This document shows positions 8,997-15,311 of a stretch of 15,311 bases of DNA, piece after piece (positions within the stretch are counted from its first letter, which is position 1; every line of letters starts with the position of its first letter). The stretch spans positions 1 through 15,311 of the forward strand of contig JBBQAM010000071.1 in the NCBI GenBank assembly GCA_038316335.1, given 5' to 3'. Below the pieces are notes generated by a model. That model saw nothing but the letters and a program-made list of their open reading frames with translations. It searched no databases and was not told where the DNA came from. This DNA comes from JALHST01 sp038316335. GTDB lineage: Bacteria > Bacteroidota > Bacteroidia > Flavobacteriales > Flavobacteriaceae. The position numbers were made by a program, and so were the translations under genes.

Positions 8997-11436
8997 AAAA
9001 AACATACTTAAAATCGCCTTTCGTAACATTTGGAAAAACAAGGTATTTTCCTTGATCAATATCGTAGGTCTCTCCATTGGTTTGAGCGCGGCTTTCGTCA
9101 TTGGAATCATCATCTACTTTGATTTGACTTTTGACAAATTTCATCCCAATGGTGATCGGATCTATAGGGTTACAAGCGCTTTTGCATCCCCTGAGGGCAC
9201 GTCTCCCAATAGAGGGGTAGCGATTCCACTGGGGCAAACAATTCGGGAAGGAATGGCAGGTATTGATCTGGCCACAACTTTTTATTCTGCCAATTTTCTC
9301 AAAATCACACAAGAATCAGGAAGTCCTATCTTTAAGAATACGGCAGATATCATATACACCGATGCCTCCTATTTTGACCTTTTTAAATATCAATGGGTAG
9401 CAGGCGATCCCAAAAACATACTTGAAAACCCAAATGAAGTGGTCCTGACCCGTTCTAGGGCAACCAAATATTTCCCAGGGCAAACCCCCTCACAAGCGGT
9501 GGGTAAGATTTTGGTGTATAACGATTCAATACAGGTAAAAGTGGTCGGCGTGGTCGATGATTTTAAAGACCAAACCGATTTTGATTTTCAGGAATTCCTA
9601 TCCTATAAAACCGCAAATAGTGCTGGTTTAAAAGATCGTGTGCTTGTCGGTAATTGGAATAGTACGAATTCGGCCTCCCAGCTGTTCATTCTGGTACACG
9701 ATAAGAGCGCGCTATCCCAAGTGCAACAGCAATTGGATCAATTGGCCAAAGAGCATGAGGATAAGGTCATGATAAGCAAGGGTTATATTCGGAATTTTAG
9801 TTTACAGCCTTTAAGCGATATGCATTTTAATCAAGACTTGGGAACCTTTAACCACAATGGAAGGACGGCCAATATAAATGTAATGCTTAGCCTGGCCTTT
9901 GTAGCACTTTTCCTGTTATTACTGGGCTGCATAAATTTTATTAATCTCAATACAGCCCAAGCCACCAAGCGCGCCAAGGAAATAGGTATTCGTAAAACCT
10001 TGGGGAGTTCAAAAAAGCATTTAATCTATCAATTTATGGGGGAAACGGCGCTATTGACCCTAGCGGCGGCCATACTATCCCTATTCATAGCACCACTATT
10101 GCTTCGGTTTTTTTCCGATTTTGTTCCAACAGCAATTAGCACCGAATTGTTTACCAATAGTGAGGTTATCGTTTCCATTTTACTTTTGTTGGCCGTGGTT
10201 ACTTTTATATCAGGTTTTTACCCAGCACTTGTCCTTTCCAACTTTAGTCCTATAAAAGTGCTGAAAAATCAGATTTTTCAAGGGGATGGTAAACCGGTTG
10301 TTAGAAAATACTTGACGGTCTTTCAATTTACCATCGCCCAGATTTTCATCATCGCTACCCTTTTTGTCGGAAAACAATTGAATTTTATGCTGAATAAGGA
10401 CATGGGTTTTAAAACAACCGCAAACGCCTACATTCGGGCCTGGGATGATGATGATTATCAAAAACGTTTGACTTTTGTACAGGAATTAAAAACAATCCCA
10501 CAAATTACAATGATCAGCTTGGGTGGTGATCCACCAGCATCTGGCAATATCAATTCTGATATGGCTAGTTTTACTAAGGGGGATAAGGAAATTAATACCG
10601 AACTCCAATATCTTTACGGGGATGCCAAGTATCGGCAACTTTATGGCATTGATCTGCTGGCCGGAAGGGATCGATTAAACGATACAATTCAAGAATTTGT
10701 AATCAATGAAACATACGCCAAGATATTGGGGTTTTCCAACCCCGCTGATGCAGTTGGGCAAATGATCAAAGTAGGTGACTCCCTTCGTCCTATTGTCGGG
10801 GTCATGGCTAATTTCTATCAGCGTTCATTATCGTCGAATATTTCGCCAATGGCCTTAGTTGGGGATACGAATAGGGAACTCTATCATCAATTTAATACGG
10901 TACATTTTTCGTTTGGAAGTCAATCTACAAAGACTTGGCCTGAAGTCATTGATCGAGTCAGGGAAATTTGGAAGACCATCTATCCGGATGTGGATTTTGA
11001 AGTCAATTTTATGGACGATACCATTGCCCACTTTTATGATCAGGAGCGCAAGACCTCGGTGCTCTTAAAGTGGTCGATGGCCCTTTCGATTTTAATCTGT
11101 TGTCTAGGGCTTTTAGGGCTTGTAATCTATACGACCGAACGCCGCACTAAGGAAATTGGGATTCGCAAGGTACTCGGAGCTTCTTTGGCACAATTGAACC
11201 TTTTATTATGCAAGGAATTTTTGATTTTAGTGGGTATAGCCTTTGCCATTGCGGTTCCGATAACTTGGTTGGGGATGAACAACTGGTTACAGGATTTTGC
11301 CAATAAGACATCCTTAAGCTGGTGGGTTTTCTTTTTGAGCGGATTCGCGATGCTCATAATCGCATTGGTCATTATTAGTATACGAACTATCGCCGCTGCG
11401 AATCGGAATCCTGTAAATAGCTTACGAACGGAATAA
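8992..11436 (+). CDS. ABC transporter permease, MacB_PCD/FtsX type (pair member A)
   Basis: Complete 814-residue permease, clearly the closest relative of the next gene: KNKVFSLINI, TFDKFH, NCINFINLNTAQAT-like and NLLLCKEF stretches are shared. TM1 is at about 20-42. The first periplasmic domain (about 45-295) has DRIYRV and VVGVVDDFKD. TM2 is at 297-319, motif KEIGIRKTLGSS at 329-340, TM3 350-372, TM4 391-413, TM5 438-460. The second periplasmic domain (about 462-690) has the subtype-specific GGDPPAS loop (511-517), AGRDRLNDT, and IVGVMANFYQRSL. TM6 is at 690-712, motif KEIGIRKVLGAS at 720-731, TM7-8 741-798, and the end is NPVNSLRTE. The GGxPPAS loop and the LNDT element are absent from the earlier genes, so this pair probably binds a different partner or substrate (inference). 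The start ATG lies inside the second 35-bp junction repeat. Confidence 0.95.
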   Translation: MLKNILKIAFRNIWKNKVFSLINIVGLSIGLSAAFVIGIIIYFDLTFDKFHPNGDRIYRVTSAFASPEGTSPNRGVAIPLGQTIREGMAGIDLATTFYSANFLKITQESGSPIFKNTADIIYTDASYFDLFKYQWVAGDPKNILENPNEVVLTRSRATKYFPGQTPSQAVGKILVYNDSIQVKVVGVVDDFKDQTDFDFQEFLSYKTANSAGLKDRVLVGNWNSTNSASQLFILVHDKSALSQVQQQLDQLAKEHEDKVMISKGYIRNFSLQPLSDMHFNQDLGTFNHNGRTANINVMLSLAFVALFLLLLGCINFINLNTAQATKRAKEIGIRKTLGSSKKHLIYQFMGETALLTLAAAILSLFIAPLLLRFFSDFVPTAISTELFTNSEVIVSILLLLAVVTFISGFYPALVLSNFSPIKVLKNQIFQGDGKPVVRKYLTVFQFTIAQIFIIATLFVGKQLNFMLNKDMGFKTTANAYIRAWDDDDYQKRLTFVQELKTIPQITMISLGGDPPASGNINSDMASFTKGDKEINTELQYLYGDAKYRQLYGIDLLAGRDRLNDTIQEFVINETYAKILGFSNPADAVGQMIKVGDSLRPIVGVMANFYQRSLSSNISPMALVGDTNRELYHQFNTVHFSFGSQSTKTWPEVIDRVREIWKTIYPDVDFEVNFMDDTIAHFYDQERKTSVLLKWSMALSILICCLGLLGLVIYTTERRTKEIGIRKVLGASLAQLNLLLCKEFLILVGIAFAIAVPITWLGMNNWLQDFANKTSLSWWVFFLSGFAMLIIALVIISIRTIAAANRNPVNSLRTE

Positions 11437-11494
11437 GAAAACTGATTCTGGAGTGGTTTTGAAAACGGTTTAAATCGCGTAAACAACCAATGAC
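11437..11494 (+). other. 58-bp spacer with small inverted repeat
   Basis: This spacer between the two closest paralogs contains GTTTTGAAAAC, a short perfect inverted repeat, and no T-tract after it. It does not look like a terminator. No promoter boxes of the Bacteroidota TAnnTTTG type are seen. The leader differs from the AAAGCC-ATG and AAAATC-ATG leaders of the other genes. Confidence 0.35.
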
Positions 11495-13936
11495 ATGTTT
11501 AAAAACTATTTAAAAGTAGCTTTTCGAAATATCTGGAAAAACAAGGTATTCTCCTTGATAAATATTATTGGATTGTCAATCGGCCTTAGCACGGCATTTG
11601 TTATCGGGGCAATGATCTATTACGATCTGACCTTTGATAAATTTCATCTGGAGGGAGACCGAATTTACCGGGTAACTTCTGAATTCACTACCCCCGAAGG
11701 AAGCTTCTATAATGCAGGGGTCTGTGTCCCCATGGCCGCCGCCTTAAAGACCGAAGCTTCCAGTGTTGAACTCGTAAGCCAATTTTTCACCGATGCACCT
11801 TACCGCGTCGAGAACCAGGAAACTGATAAGGTGTTTATGCACCCCGAAAACGCCATCTATGCCGATCCTGATTATTTTCAGATTTTTAACTATAATTGGT
11901 TAACGGGCGACGAGAAGACGGCGTTGTCCCAGCCCAACGAAGTGGTCCTAAGTACGAACCGGGTACAAAAATATTTCCCCGGGGTATCCCCGAATGATGT
12001 TATTGGGAAGATATTGGTTTATAATGATACGATTCCCATCAAAGTAACCGGTGTCGTTGAAAATTTTAAAAATCGCTCAGATCTACTGTTCGAGGAATTT
12101 ATCTCTATCAAGACGCTCGGTACCAAGGGTCTTAATGACATGATGGGCAATAACTGGAATAGTACCAGCAGTTCCTCACAATTATTTATAAAATTGAAGG
12201 AGAATGCGAGTGTGGCTCCGTTACAAAAGCTGCTAGTAGATCTGGCCAAGGAACATGCTGACAAGCAGGACGAGGTGTATAACCAAGGTCGCATCTTCCA
12301 TTTACAATCCTTGAAAGACCTACATTTTAATACAAATTATGGGACATTTGACTACAGTAGAACGCAAGCCAGTAAGCCCGTTCTGATCAGCTTGGCCTTC
12401 ATCGCGCTCTTTCTTTTGCTGCTCGGTTGCATCAATTTTATTAACCTGAACACGGCACAGGCTACCCAGCGGGCCAAGGAAATCGGAATTCGTAAAACCT
12501 TGGGGAGTTCAAGAAAGCAACTTATTTTACAATTTTTGGGAGAGACGTTCCTGCTGAACCTGACCGCCGCTTTTATGTCACTTTTATTTTCCTCCTGGCT
12601 CTTTCGGCTGTTTGCCGATTTTATGCCACAAGGGGTTCATTTCGGACTTTTTAAAAGTCCGATACTTATAGGGGCGATTGTACTATTATTATTGCTATTA
12701 ACATTGTTATCCGGATTTTATCCGGCCCTGGTCCTATCCCATTTTAAGCCGGTAGCCGTCCTAAAAAGCCAAAGCATTCAAGGAAAGGACAAAGGCTCAC
12801 TACGCAAATATCTGACGGTATTTCAGTTTGTGATCGCCCAGATATTTGTAATTGCGACCCTGCTGGTCGCCAAACAGATCCATTTTTTGATGAGCCAGGA
12901 TATGGGCTTTAAGACGGATGCCATAGCGTACATACAATCCCCTTATAGTGAACCTTCGCTTGATCAAAAACTTCGGTTCGTTTCAAGGTTACGGTCAATT
13001 CCCCAGATTGAGTCGGTCGCTTTGGGAGGAAACCCTCCGGCCTCCAGAAATACCAATTCTAGGGGAATCGTCTATAGGGATGGCGAAAAGGAAATCCACA
13101 CCGAAGTACAGTTGCTTTTCGGCGATACCACCTATCAGAAGACCTATAATCTTAAATTGTTGGCAGGCCGAATGCAGCTCAATGACACCATACATGAATT
13201 TGTGATCAATAAAACGTATATGAGGCAACTTGGTTTCAAGGATCCTGAAGAAGCCATTGGAAAAATGCTGTTGGAAGGGGATACCTCCTACCCGATTGTT
13301 GGGGTGCTCGATGATTTTTATCAGCGCTCCTTGCGGACGGAGATCAAGCCGATGGCCTTGGTCGGCGATTGGTCTAGGGATGAATTTTCCCAATTTAGAA
13401 CATTCCACATGGTATTGGGCGGTGCTACTGCGGAATGGGCAAGTACCATTGCCCGCATAGAAAACGATTGGAAATCGGTTTATCCCGACTATGATTTTGA
13501 TCTACGATTTATGGATGACACAATTAAAAAGTTTTACGAACAGGAACACAAAACCTCCGTGCTATTGCAATGGGCTACCGGCCTTGCCATTCTGATCAGT
13601 TGTTTGGGCCTCTTGGGACTGGTTATCCACACCACCGAACGGCGCACCAAGGAAATCGGGATACGAAAAGTGTTGGGAGCCTCCGTATCCCAATTAAACC
13701 TGTTGCTCTGTAAGGAGTTCCTTTTTTTAGTCGGTATCGCCTTCGCAGTGGCCGCCCCGATTGCCTGGTGGGGCCTGAACAACTGGTTACAGGATTTTGC
13801 CTATAAGACCGATCTAAGTTGGTGGATATTCTTCCTAAGCGGAATCGTGATGTTATTGATTGCATTGGCCATCATAAGTATACGTACCATTTCGGCAGCC
13901 AATGCGAATCCGGTAAAGAGCTTACGAACCGAATGA
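11495..13936 (+). CDS. ABC transporter permease, MacB_PCD/FtsX type (pair member B)
   Basis: Complete 813-residue permease, a paralog of the gene at 8992 along its whole length. TM1 is at about 20-42. The first periplasmic domain (about 45-294) has TFDKFH, DRIYRV and VTGVVENFKNRSD. TM2 is at 296-318, motif KEIGIRKTLGSS at 328-339, TM3 349-371, TM4 388-412, TM5 437-459. The second periplasmic domain (about 461-689) has GGNPPAS (511-517), AGRMQLNDT, and IVGVLDDFYQRSL. TM6 is at 689-711, motif KEIGIRKVLGAS at 719-730, TM7-8 740-797, and it ends NPVKSLRTE. The strongest matches to its sister are the TMs, the motifs and the second periplasmic domain. The first periplasmic domain differs most (about 65-125), where substrate or partner specificity could lie. 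It is the last gene before the inserted nuclease cassette. The next permease follows only after 782 bp. Confidence 0.95.
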   Translation: MFKNYLKVAFRNIWKNKVFSLINIIGLSIGLSTAFVIGAMIYYDLTFDKFHLEGDRIYRVTSEFTTPEGSFYNAGVCVPMAAALKTEASSVELVSQFFTDAPYRVENQETDKVFMHPENAIYADPDYFQIFNYNWLTGDEKTALSQPNEVVLSTNRVQKYFPGVSPNDVIGKILVYNDTIPIKVTGVVENFKNRSDLLFEEFISIKTLGTKGLNDMMGNNWNSTSSSSQLFIKLKENASVAPLQKLLVDLAKEHADKQDEVYNQGRIFHLQSLKDLHFNTNYGTFDYSRTQASKPVLISLAFIALFLLLLGCINFINLNTAQATQRAKEIGIRKTLGSSRKQLILQFLGETFLLNLTAAFMSLLFSSWLFRLFADFMPQGVHFGLFKSPILIGAIVLLLLLLTLLSGFYPALVLSHFKPVAVLKSQSIQGKDKGSLRKYLTVFQFVIAQIFVIATLLVAKQIHFLMSQDMGFKTDAIAYIQSPYSEPSLDQKLRFVSRLRSIPQIESVALGGNPPASRNTNSRGIVYRDGEKEIHTEVQLLFGDTTYQKTYNLKLLAGRMQLNDTIHEFVINKTYMRQLGFKDPEEAIGKMLLEGDTSYPIVGVLDDFYQRSLRTEIKPMALVGDWSRDEFSQFRTFHMVLGGATAEWASTIARIENDWKSVYPDYDFDLRFMDDTIKKFYEQEHKTSVLLQWATGLAILISCLGLLGLVIHTTERRTKEIGIRKVLGASVSQLNLLLCKEFLFLVGIAFAVAAPIAWWGLNNWLQDFAYKTDLSWWIFFLSGIVMLLIALAIISIRTISAANANPVKSLRTE

Positions 13937-14070
13937 TGCGGTATATTGAATTATAGGAAAATTTAAAAAAAGGAAATAAAATAGCTCCTCCCTTTTTTAA
14001 AGGGCGGGGGCGGGAAGACGGAGGGATAGGCGTAATGGACACAGCCAAAGTAAATGGGGTTAATCTCCCC

Positions 14071-14104
14071 GTCCCCGCGCCCCGATAGCTATCGGCGCGG
14101 GGAC
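14071..14104. repeat. GC-rich palindrome with CCGATAGCTATCGG core
   Basis: The centre CCGATAGCTATCGG is a perfect 14-base palindrome. The arms extend outward as GTCCCCGCGCC and GGCGCGGGGAC with a two-base CC bulge on the left side. This would form a very stable hairpin or cruciform. No T-tract follows, so it is not a classic intrinsic terminator. A related core occurs at 14573-14592 in the other repeat copy. Confidence 0.8.
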
Positions 14105-14105
14105 A

Positions 14106-14126
14106 CCCCTCTTTCAAAAAGAGGGG
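14106..14126. repeat. Perfect hairpin, 9-bp stem
   Basis: CCCCTCTTT and AAAGAGGGG pair perfectly over nine bases with a CAA loop, immediately followed by AGCT and an A/T-rich stretch. It forms the right end of the left repeat copy. It lies 26 bp before the nuclease start. The downstream sequence is A-rich, not T-rich, so terminator function on the plus strand is doubtful. Confidence 0.75.
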
Positions 14127-14152
14127 AGCTTATTAAAAAATAAAATCAATCA

Positions 14153-14518
14153 TTGAAAAAAGTGAGAATCCATAATAAAAGTGAACTAATGAAATTCCGG
14201 AAGGAATTAAGAAAGAGCCTAACTCCAGCAGAAGCCTTTCTTTGGAACCATCTCAAAAATAAACAGGTGGACAGTAAAAAGTTCGTAAAACAGCACAGTA
14301 TTGGAAGTTATATCGTTGACTTTTATTTGGCATCCGATAACCTGATTATTGAACTTGACGGTGAAGTACATCAAAATGCAACGGCGCTTGAATATGATGT
14401 AAAAAGAACAGCATATTTGGAGCGTTTAGGTTTTCGTGTTATCCGTTTTGAGAATAAGATGGTGTTTGATAATTTGAATTCGGTTTTAAAGGGCATCCAG
14501 GAAAATTTTAAAAAATAG
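14153..14518 (+). CDS. DUF559 / Vsr-like PD-(D/E)XK nuclease domain protein
   Basis: A 121-residue single-domain protein of the DUF559 family, related in fold to very-short-patch-repair and other PD-(D/E)XK endonucleases. Visible family signatures: LTPAEAFLW (23-31), KFVKQHSIGSYIVDFY (43-58) with Asp56, IIELDGEVH (65-73) with Glu67 and Asp69, YD..R (81-85) and GFRVIRFEN (93-101). Asp56, Glu67 and Asp69 are the likely metal-binding set, so the enzyme looks intact. The longest frame starts at TTG (14153). GTG at 14162 would keep the RIHNK segment, while the first ATG (14189) would drop 12 residues but keep the domain. GC is about 35%, lower than in the permeases. The gene sits between two direct palindromic repeats, 22 bp after one and 10 bp before the other. 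The target and biological role are unknown. It could be a selfish nuclease, a repair enzyme or a transposition helper. Confidence 0.88.
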   Translation: MKKVRIHNKSELMKFRKELRKSLTPAEAFLWNHLKNKQVDSKKFVKQHSIGSYIVDFYLASDNLIIELDGEVHQNATALEYDVKRTAYLERLGFRVIRFENKMVFDNLNSVLKGIQENFKK

Positions 14519-14532
14519 CACTGTTCCAAGCT

Positions 14533-14553
14533 CCTCCCTTTTTTAAAGGGAGG
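14533..14553. repeat. Perfect hairpin at the start of the right repeat
   Basis: CCTCCCTTT pairs with AAAGGGAGG across a TTT loop, a perfect nine-base stem beginning 15 bases after the nuclease stop codon. In the left repeat the same arm is broken, with C in place of A after AAAGGG. It may help end transcription or protect the 3' end of the nuclease mRNA, but it has no T-tract after the stem. Confidence 0.7.
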
Positions 14554-14556
14554 TGG

Positions 14557-14603
14557 CTTCCCGCCCCGATAGCCCCCGATAGGTATCGGGGGAGGGTGGG
14601 AAG
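14557..14603. repeat. Compound hairpin with CCCCCGATA/TATCGGGGG inner stem
   Basis: The inner stem CCCCCGATA (14573-14581) and TATCGGGGG (14584-14592) is perfect with a GG loop. It is enclosed by a second stem, CTTCCCGCCC (14557-14566) with GGGTGGGAAG (14594-14603), containing one G-T wobble pair. The nested structure resembles REP/BIME-like palindromes by form. The absence of a T-tract argues against a simple terminator. Confidence 0.75.
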
Positions 14604-14718
14604 ACGGAGGGATAGGGAACTAAAATCATAATAAAACAAAACTCCTCATTCTCCCCCATGGCTAATCGGGAGAGCGTCTTAAAAGGGGAGCTTTATAAAA
14701 ATTTAAAAACGAGAAATT

Positions 14719-15311
14719 ATGCTTAAGAATTATTTAAAAATTGCCTGGAGAAACCTTATGAAGGACAAAACCTTCACCTTGCTCAACGTTGTTGGACTCT
14801 CAATAGCCTTCGGAGTTGCCATATTATTATCAATGGCCGCATTTTTTGATTTGTCGTTTGATAAGTTCCATGAGAATGGAAAAAATATTTACCTGGCTTA
14901 TACTGTTCAACAAACCCCAAAAGGCCCGGAGGCAGGTACTACGCAACCTGTTCCATTCGCTCATGCTTTACAAACAGAAGTCCCGGGAGTAGCTAAAATT
15001 ACCCGTTATCTGCAGCAGGAGGCTATGACCCTATACAAGGATAAAGAGATTAACTTGGATGGTATTTGGGTAGATGCGGATTTCTTCGATATGTTTACGT
15101 TTCCCGTTTTAAAAGGTGATCAGAACAATCCGTTAAAAGAGAAGTCTTCAGTGGTGATTACCGAGACTACGGCAAGCAAATTATTCGGTTCCTCAGAGGC
15201 CATAGGCCAGACCATCAATATTATGTTAGAAGGCAAAGAAGAACCTTTTACAGTTGCCGCTGTAGTAGCTGACAAGAAATCTCAAAATACATTGGATTTT
15301 GAAATTGCGAT
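14719..15311 (+). CDS. ABC transporter permease, MacB_PCD/FtsX type (N-terminal part, 3' truncated by window)
   Basis: Seventh family member, open from the ATG at 14719 to the window end, 197 codons visible. The start is fixed by the family N-terminus MLKNYLKIAWRN. TM1 is at about 20-43. The first MacB_PCD-like domain begins with SFDKFHENG and continues through GDQNNPLKEKSSVVITE and AIGQTINI, the usual order of this domain. It differs from the others in detail: SIAFGVA replaces the SIGLSxA/GxAxGI segment in TM1, and NIYLAY replaces DRIYRV after TM1. The A-rich leader contains no Shine-Dalgarno sequence. It probably belonged to the same operon before the nuclease cassette separated it, and may now need its own promoter or read-through; I see no clear promoter box. 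The remaining roughly 610 residues lie outside the window. Confidence 0.92.
   Translation, partial: MLKNYLKIAWRNLMKDKTFTLLNVVGLSIAFGVAILLSMAAFFDLSFDKFHENGKNIYLAYTVQQTPKGPEAGTTQPVPFAHALQTEVPGVAKITRYLQQEAMTLYKDKEINLDGIWVDADFFDMFTFPVLKGDQNNPLKEKSSVVITETTASKLFGSSEAIGQTINIMLEGKEEPFTVAAVVADKKSQNTLDFEIA

Larger units (their letters stand above)
13983..14130 (+). repeat. Palindromic intergenic repeat, left copy (148 bp)
   Basis: It shares with the right copy the first 22 bases (13983-14004 equals 14529-14550), an inner 19-base block (14012-14030 equals 14598-14616) and the end GGGGAGCTT. The ends are near-inverted: AGCTCCTCCC on the left, GAGGGGAGCT on the right. Between them are a GC-rich hairpin around 14071-14104 and a second perfect hairpin at 14106-14126. 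Compared with the right copy it lacks the segment corresponding to 14551-14597. Confidence 0.8.
13983..14692 (+). mobile_element. Candidate nuclease cassette flanked by direct palindromic repeats
   Basis: Order seen: GC-rich repeat (13983-14130), 22 bp of A/T-rich DNA, a small DUF559 nuclease gene, 10 bp, then a second copy of the repeat in the same orientation (14529-14692). The whole unit is bounded by AGCTCC on the left and GGAGCT on the right. It separates two permease genes in an otherwise tightly packed operon. Removing it leaves 46+26 = 72 bp, within the 11-82 bp range of the other spacers. The nuclease gene is about 35% GC against about 45-48% in sampled permease stretches. There is no transposase and no clean target-site duplication, so mobility is inferred from architecture, not shown. 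Confidence 0.45.
14529..14692 (+). repeat. Palindromic intergenic repeat, right copy (164 bp)
   Basis: Same orientation and same module order as the left copy: identical first 22 bases, a middle hairpin region, the shared 19-base block at 14598-14616, a variable A-rich stretch (about 14617-14640), a small hairpin (TCTCCC at 14649-14654 with GGGAGA at 14668-14673) and the end GGGGAGCTT. The unique middle (14551-14597) carries the compound hairpin. It ends 26 bp before the seventh permease start. Confidence 0.8.

Noticed and set aside
12995..13408. Minus-strand reading frame of 137 codons and similar antisense frames under the permeases
   Set aside because: All are antisense to conserved coding sequence, have no recognisable motif and no independent spacing or leader.
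13872..14117. Minus-strand 81-codon frame across the left repeat
   Set aside because: It is composed of the palindromic repeat and the permease end; the low-complexity Arg/Pro/Gly-rich product is what GC-rich repeats give.
14106..14126. Rho-independent terminator at the end of the left repeat
   Set aside because: The stem is good but is followed by AGCTTATTAAAA, not a T-run, on the plus strand; kept only as a hairpin.
13983..14692. CRISPR array
   Set aside because: There are only two repeat copies, 148 and 164 bp long, separated by a gene; no short regular repeats and spacers and no cas gene.
14617..14718. Promoter for the seventh permease
   Set aside because: No TTTG or TAnnTTTG element of the Bacteroidota type could be seen in the stretch between the repeat block and the start codon.
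13951..14720. Clean target-site duplication around the nuclease cassette
   Set aside because: The flanks align only with gaps and are nearly pure A/T, while the repeat ends are identical; a fresh duplication would be exact.

Overview
The window looks like a piece of a Bacteroidota chromosome, most likely a marine Flavobacteriaceae relative. That is an inference from gene content (long MacB/FtsX permease paralogs in tandem), A-rich leaders without Shine-Dalgarno sequences before the start codons, moderate GC (about 45-48% in two hand-counted 60-base permease samples) and the style of the palindromic intergenic repeats. No taxonomic marker gene is present, so the genus is not claimed.

Layout: positions 2-13936 hold six consecutive plus-strand genes for large (about 804-817 aa) ABC-transporter permeases of the MacB_PCD/FtsX type. 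The first is cut by the window start. Spacers are 82, 24, 11, 11 and 58 bp, so the row reads as one operon. A seventh family member starts at 14719 and runs off the right edge. Each full-length protein has the order TM, periplasmic domain, 3 TM, TM, periplasmic domain, 3 TM, so it is an internally duplicated, fused version of the 4-TM MacB/LolC unit. The transmembrane parts and the KEIGxRKxLGA-type motifs are well conserved. The periplasmic domains have diverged. Genes at 8992 and 11495 are the closest pair, and those at 4101 and 6566 share a second-domain subtype. No ATPase, adaptor or outer-membrane channel gene lies in the window, so the ATP-binding partner must be encoded elsewhere, perhaps just outside.

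Between the sixth and seventh permeases a 782-bp gap interrupts the tight spacing. It holds a compact cassette at about 13983-14692: a 148-bp GC-rich repeat, a small DUF559/Vsr-like PD-(D/E)XK nuclease gene (14153-14518, about 35% GC), and a second, same-orientation 164-bp copy of the repeat. Both repeat copies begin with the same 22 bases, share a 19-base inner block, carry strong hairpins with a CCCGATA/TATCGG core, and end in GGGGAGCT. Removing the cassette would leave a 72-bp spacer, normal for this operon. This nuclease-plus-palindromic-repeat unit is the best candidate here for an under-described selfish or mobile element.

Working together: the permeases probably form one or more MacB/Lol-like mechanotransmission or export complexes in the inner membrane with shared ATPases. 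The nuclease cassette appears unrelated to transport and was probably inserted into the operon.
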